NCBI GenBank assembly: GCA_035294225.1
Contig: DATGLH010000095.1
Location: forward strand, 1-64,000
Reading direction: 5' to 3'
Length of the DNA stretch: 64,000 nt
Source of the DNA: Trebonia sp035294225
GTDB lineage: Bacteria > Actinomycetota > Actinomycetes > Streptosporangiales > Streptosporangiaceae
Within the stretch, counting starts at the first letter, position 1, and every line of letters begins with the position of its first letter. Below, piece by piece: positions 62,817 to 64,000 of the stretch. The position numbers were made by a program, and so were the translations under genes. Below the pieces are notes generated by a model. The model worked only from the letters and a program-made list of their open reading frames with translations, was not told the DNA's origin and did no database searches.

Positions 62817-64000
62817 GCAGCGATACGCAGCAGCAGGCCTGGCCGGGTGACGCCGCCGGCATCGTGGCCTTGCCCGGCGACACCGGAGACGGCGCGGCGG
62901 CCGGCGCGCTGCGGACACTGCTCCTGAGCGGGCAGGCAGGGTGGCGAGCGGGCGAGATCCTCGACGAGCCGGACCCGCGCAAACGGATACCGGCCTGGGC
63001 CGAGTTCCTGGAGCGGCACGCCGACCGCGACGACTACCTGCTGTTCGCGTACTTCCCGGCCCGCGTGCTCAGCGGTCTCCCGGATGAGATAACGGACTAT
63101 TACCGGTGGAGCACGCTCGTCGAGCTGTACGAGGCGTGGTCGGAGCTCATCTGCGCCGGCCGCTTCACCGTCGTCGACGAGCGCAGCCGCCGGATCGGCG
63201 GAGCCTATCTCGCCCGCACCCGCTGGCTGCTGCTGTCGCTCCCCTTCCGGCCCGGCTGGGAGGGCCGGATCCCGGCCCTGAGCCTGGCGCGCGTCGACGA
63301 CGGGTCCGGCCGCATCGTGACGCTGGCCAGGCAGGCACGCGGCGACTGGCTCGCGACGCTCGGGCAGATCGACGACTATCCCCAGCTCAAACAGGACATC
63401 GCCGTCGAGGACGAGGCGCGGGTGATAGCGGTTCTGCCGATCACCCGCCAGCGCCTCGCGGCCGCGAACCCGGAGCTGAACCTGGAGGTGTCGCCGCCCG
63501 GCGCGGCGGCCGCCGACCGCGCCGGAGCGGAGGTCACCGGGTACGTGATCAGCCGCCTGCTGCTGCCGCGGTTCGCGCTGGGCCAGGTGTGGCGCATCGT
63601 GTACGGCTCGGCTGGCTGGGGGCCGCGGCTGACGGGCGGCGCCGCGATCGCCGTGTGCCTGACGGCGATGGCCCTGCTGACCGCGGGCTTCATCCGGCCG
63701 GCCTCGGGCCTGCTGACGTGGGCGGCGCTTGCGGCCATCGCCTGGTACGTGATCATCGCGGTCGGCGGGGCCGCCGATCCGGCGACCGCCTGGCCCTGGC
63801 TGCTGCGGCAGCCGGCGAGCGCCGCGGTGGGGCTGCTGGCGCTGGTCTTCGCCCCGCCGGACTGGTGGCATGACAGCGGCAGGGCGTGGCACGTCGCGCT
63901 GTGGGCGGTGCTGCTGCTCGCCGGCACCGGACTCGGCTACCTGTACTTCGAGGCGGGCGGCCAGGACGTGCGCGGCCCGCGCCGGGCATGGCGGCCGCCT
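62813..64000 (+). CDS. CRISPR-operon membrane protein of unknown family (runs off the right edge)
   Basis: This frame starts at TTG 62813, overlapping the CARF gene stop (TTGA), and is open for 396 codons to the window edge. Residues about 1-270 are soluble, with DEPDPRKRIPAWAEFLERHA, YYRWSTLVELYEAWSELI and RTRWLLLSLPFRPGWEGRIP. Four hydrophobic segments follow at about 276-296, 300-321, 333-347 and 357-380 (AVCLTAMALLTAGFI, TWAALAAIAWYVIIAVGG, AAVGLLALVFAP, VALWAVLLLAGTGLGYLYF). No CARF, HEPN or CorA motif is recognised. Context suggests a membrane effector of the type III response (inference). Confidence 0.75.
   Translation, partial: MSSDTQQQAWPGDAAGIVALPGDTGDGAAAGALRTLLLSGQAGWRAGEILDEPDPRKRIPAWAEFLERHADRDDYLLFAYFPARVLSGLPDEITDYYRWSTLVELYEAWSELICAGRFTVVDERSRRIGGAYLARTRWLLLSLPFRPGWEGRIPALSLARVDDGSGRIVTLARQARGDWLATLGQIDDYPQLKQDIAVEDEARVIAVLPITRQRLAAANPELNLEVSPPGAAAADRAGAEVTGYVISRLLLPRFALGQVWRIVYGSAGWGPRLTGGAAIAVCLTAMALLTAGFIRPASGLLTWAALAAIAWYVIIAVGGAADPATAWPWLLRQPASAAVGLLALVFAPPDWWHDSGRAWHVALWAVLLLAGTGLGYLYFEAGGQDVRGPRRAWRPP

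Overview
The window is very GC-rich (roughly 70-75 % by eye), with strong G/C in third codon positions, many GTG/TTG starts and many 4-base start/stop overlaps. Gene content (DUF574 methyltransferase, deazaflavin-type nitroreductase, Acg-like nitroreductase, multiple universal-stress/hypoxia-type genes, group 3b-like hydrogenase) points to a soil actinomycete, possibly of the Streptosporangiales. The family-level placement is inference.

Region by region. 1-5948: a sugar-type gene set, with a transketolase N-terminus on the minus strand cut by the window edge, divergent from an operon of lipoprotein binding protein, double ATPase, permease and an SDR dehydrogenase. 6011-9919: a giant fused ABC exporter. 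10713-14935: sbcD-sbcC. 15331-17638: universal stress protein, YggU-family protein, small acetyltransferase and a 2-hydroxyacid dehydrogenase. 17879-22701: a five-gene redox-signalling operon (response regulator fused to a cysteine-less thioredoxin-reductase fold, cNMP-domain histidine kinase, UBP zinc finger, sulfite-oxidase-like protein, ferredoxin-reductase-like protein). 23595-29877: GltD-like oxidoreductase, NifJ pyruvate:ferredoxin oxidoreductase and a dihydroorotate-dehydrogenase-like protein. 30012-32200: small stress/hypoxia-type genes, including an Acg-like nitroreductase. 32465-39245: a group 3b-like [NiFe] hydrogenase operon with a cNMP-binding subunit, maturation protease, HypC, an EamA transporter and a hydrogenase-associated conserved protein. 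DosR-like boxes precede the NifJ and hydrogenase operons and a third lies near 42.9 kb, suggesting a shared hypoxia regulon that would move electrons from pyruvate to ferredoxin/NAD(P)H and H2.

39264-47891 is mixed: a TPR protein, a small membrane protein, a probable transporter relic, a jelly-roll protein, a deazaflavin-type oxidoreductase, GAPDH, a DUF574 methyltransferase, a cold-shock protein and a DEAD-box helicase with a long disordered tail. 48499-53323 is a tightly coupled four-gene operon (winged-helix-like protein, Cas4/RecB-like nuclease, unknown protein, SF1 helicase) that looks like an undescribed DNA-processing or defence system. 53832-56434 holds a TM2-like membrane protein and a divergent SDR/TetR pair around a clear dyad operator.

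56595 to the right edge is a type III-B CRISPR effector operon: cmr2 (no HD domain, GGDD intact), cmr3, cmr4, cmr5, cmr6, a CARF protein and a membrane protein of unrecognised family that runs off the window. No cmr1, cas1, cas2, cas6 or CRISPR array is visible. The CARF and membrane genes are the best candidate for a new cyclic-oligoadenylate-controlled membrane effector.

Intergenic DNA is full of short tandem duplications. In five places the duplicated unit contains the stop codon of the neighbouring gene. A near-palindromic 18-mer occurs in six copies at two loci 43 kb apart.
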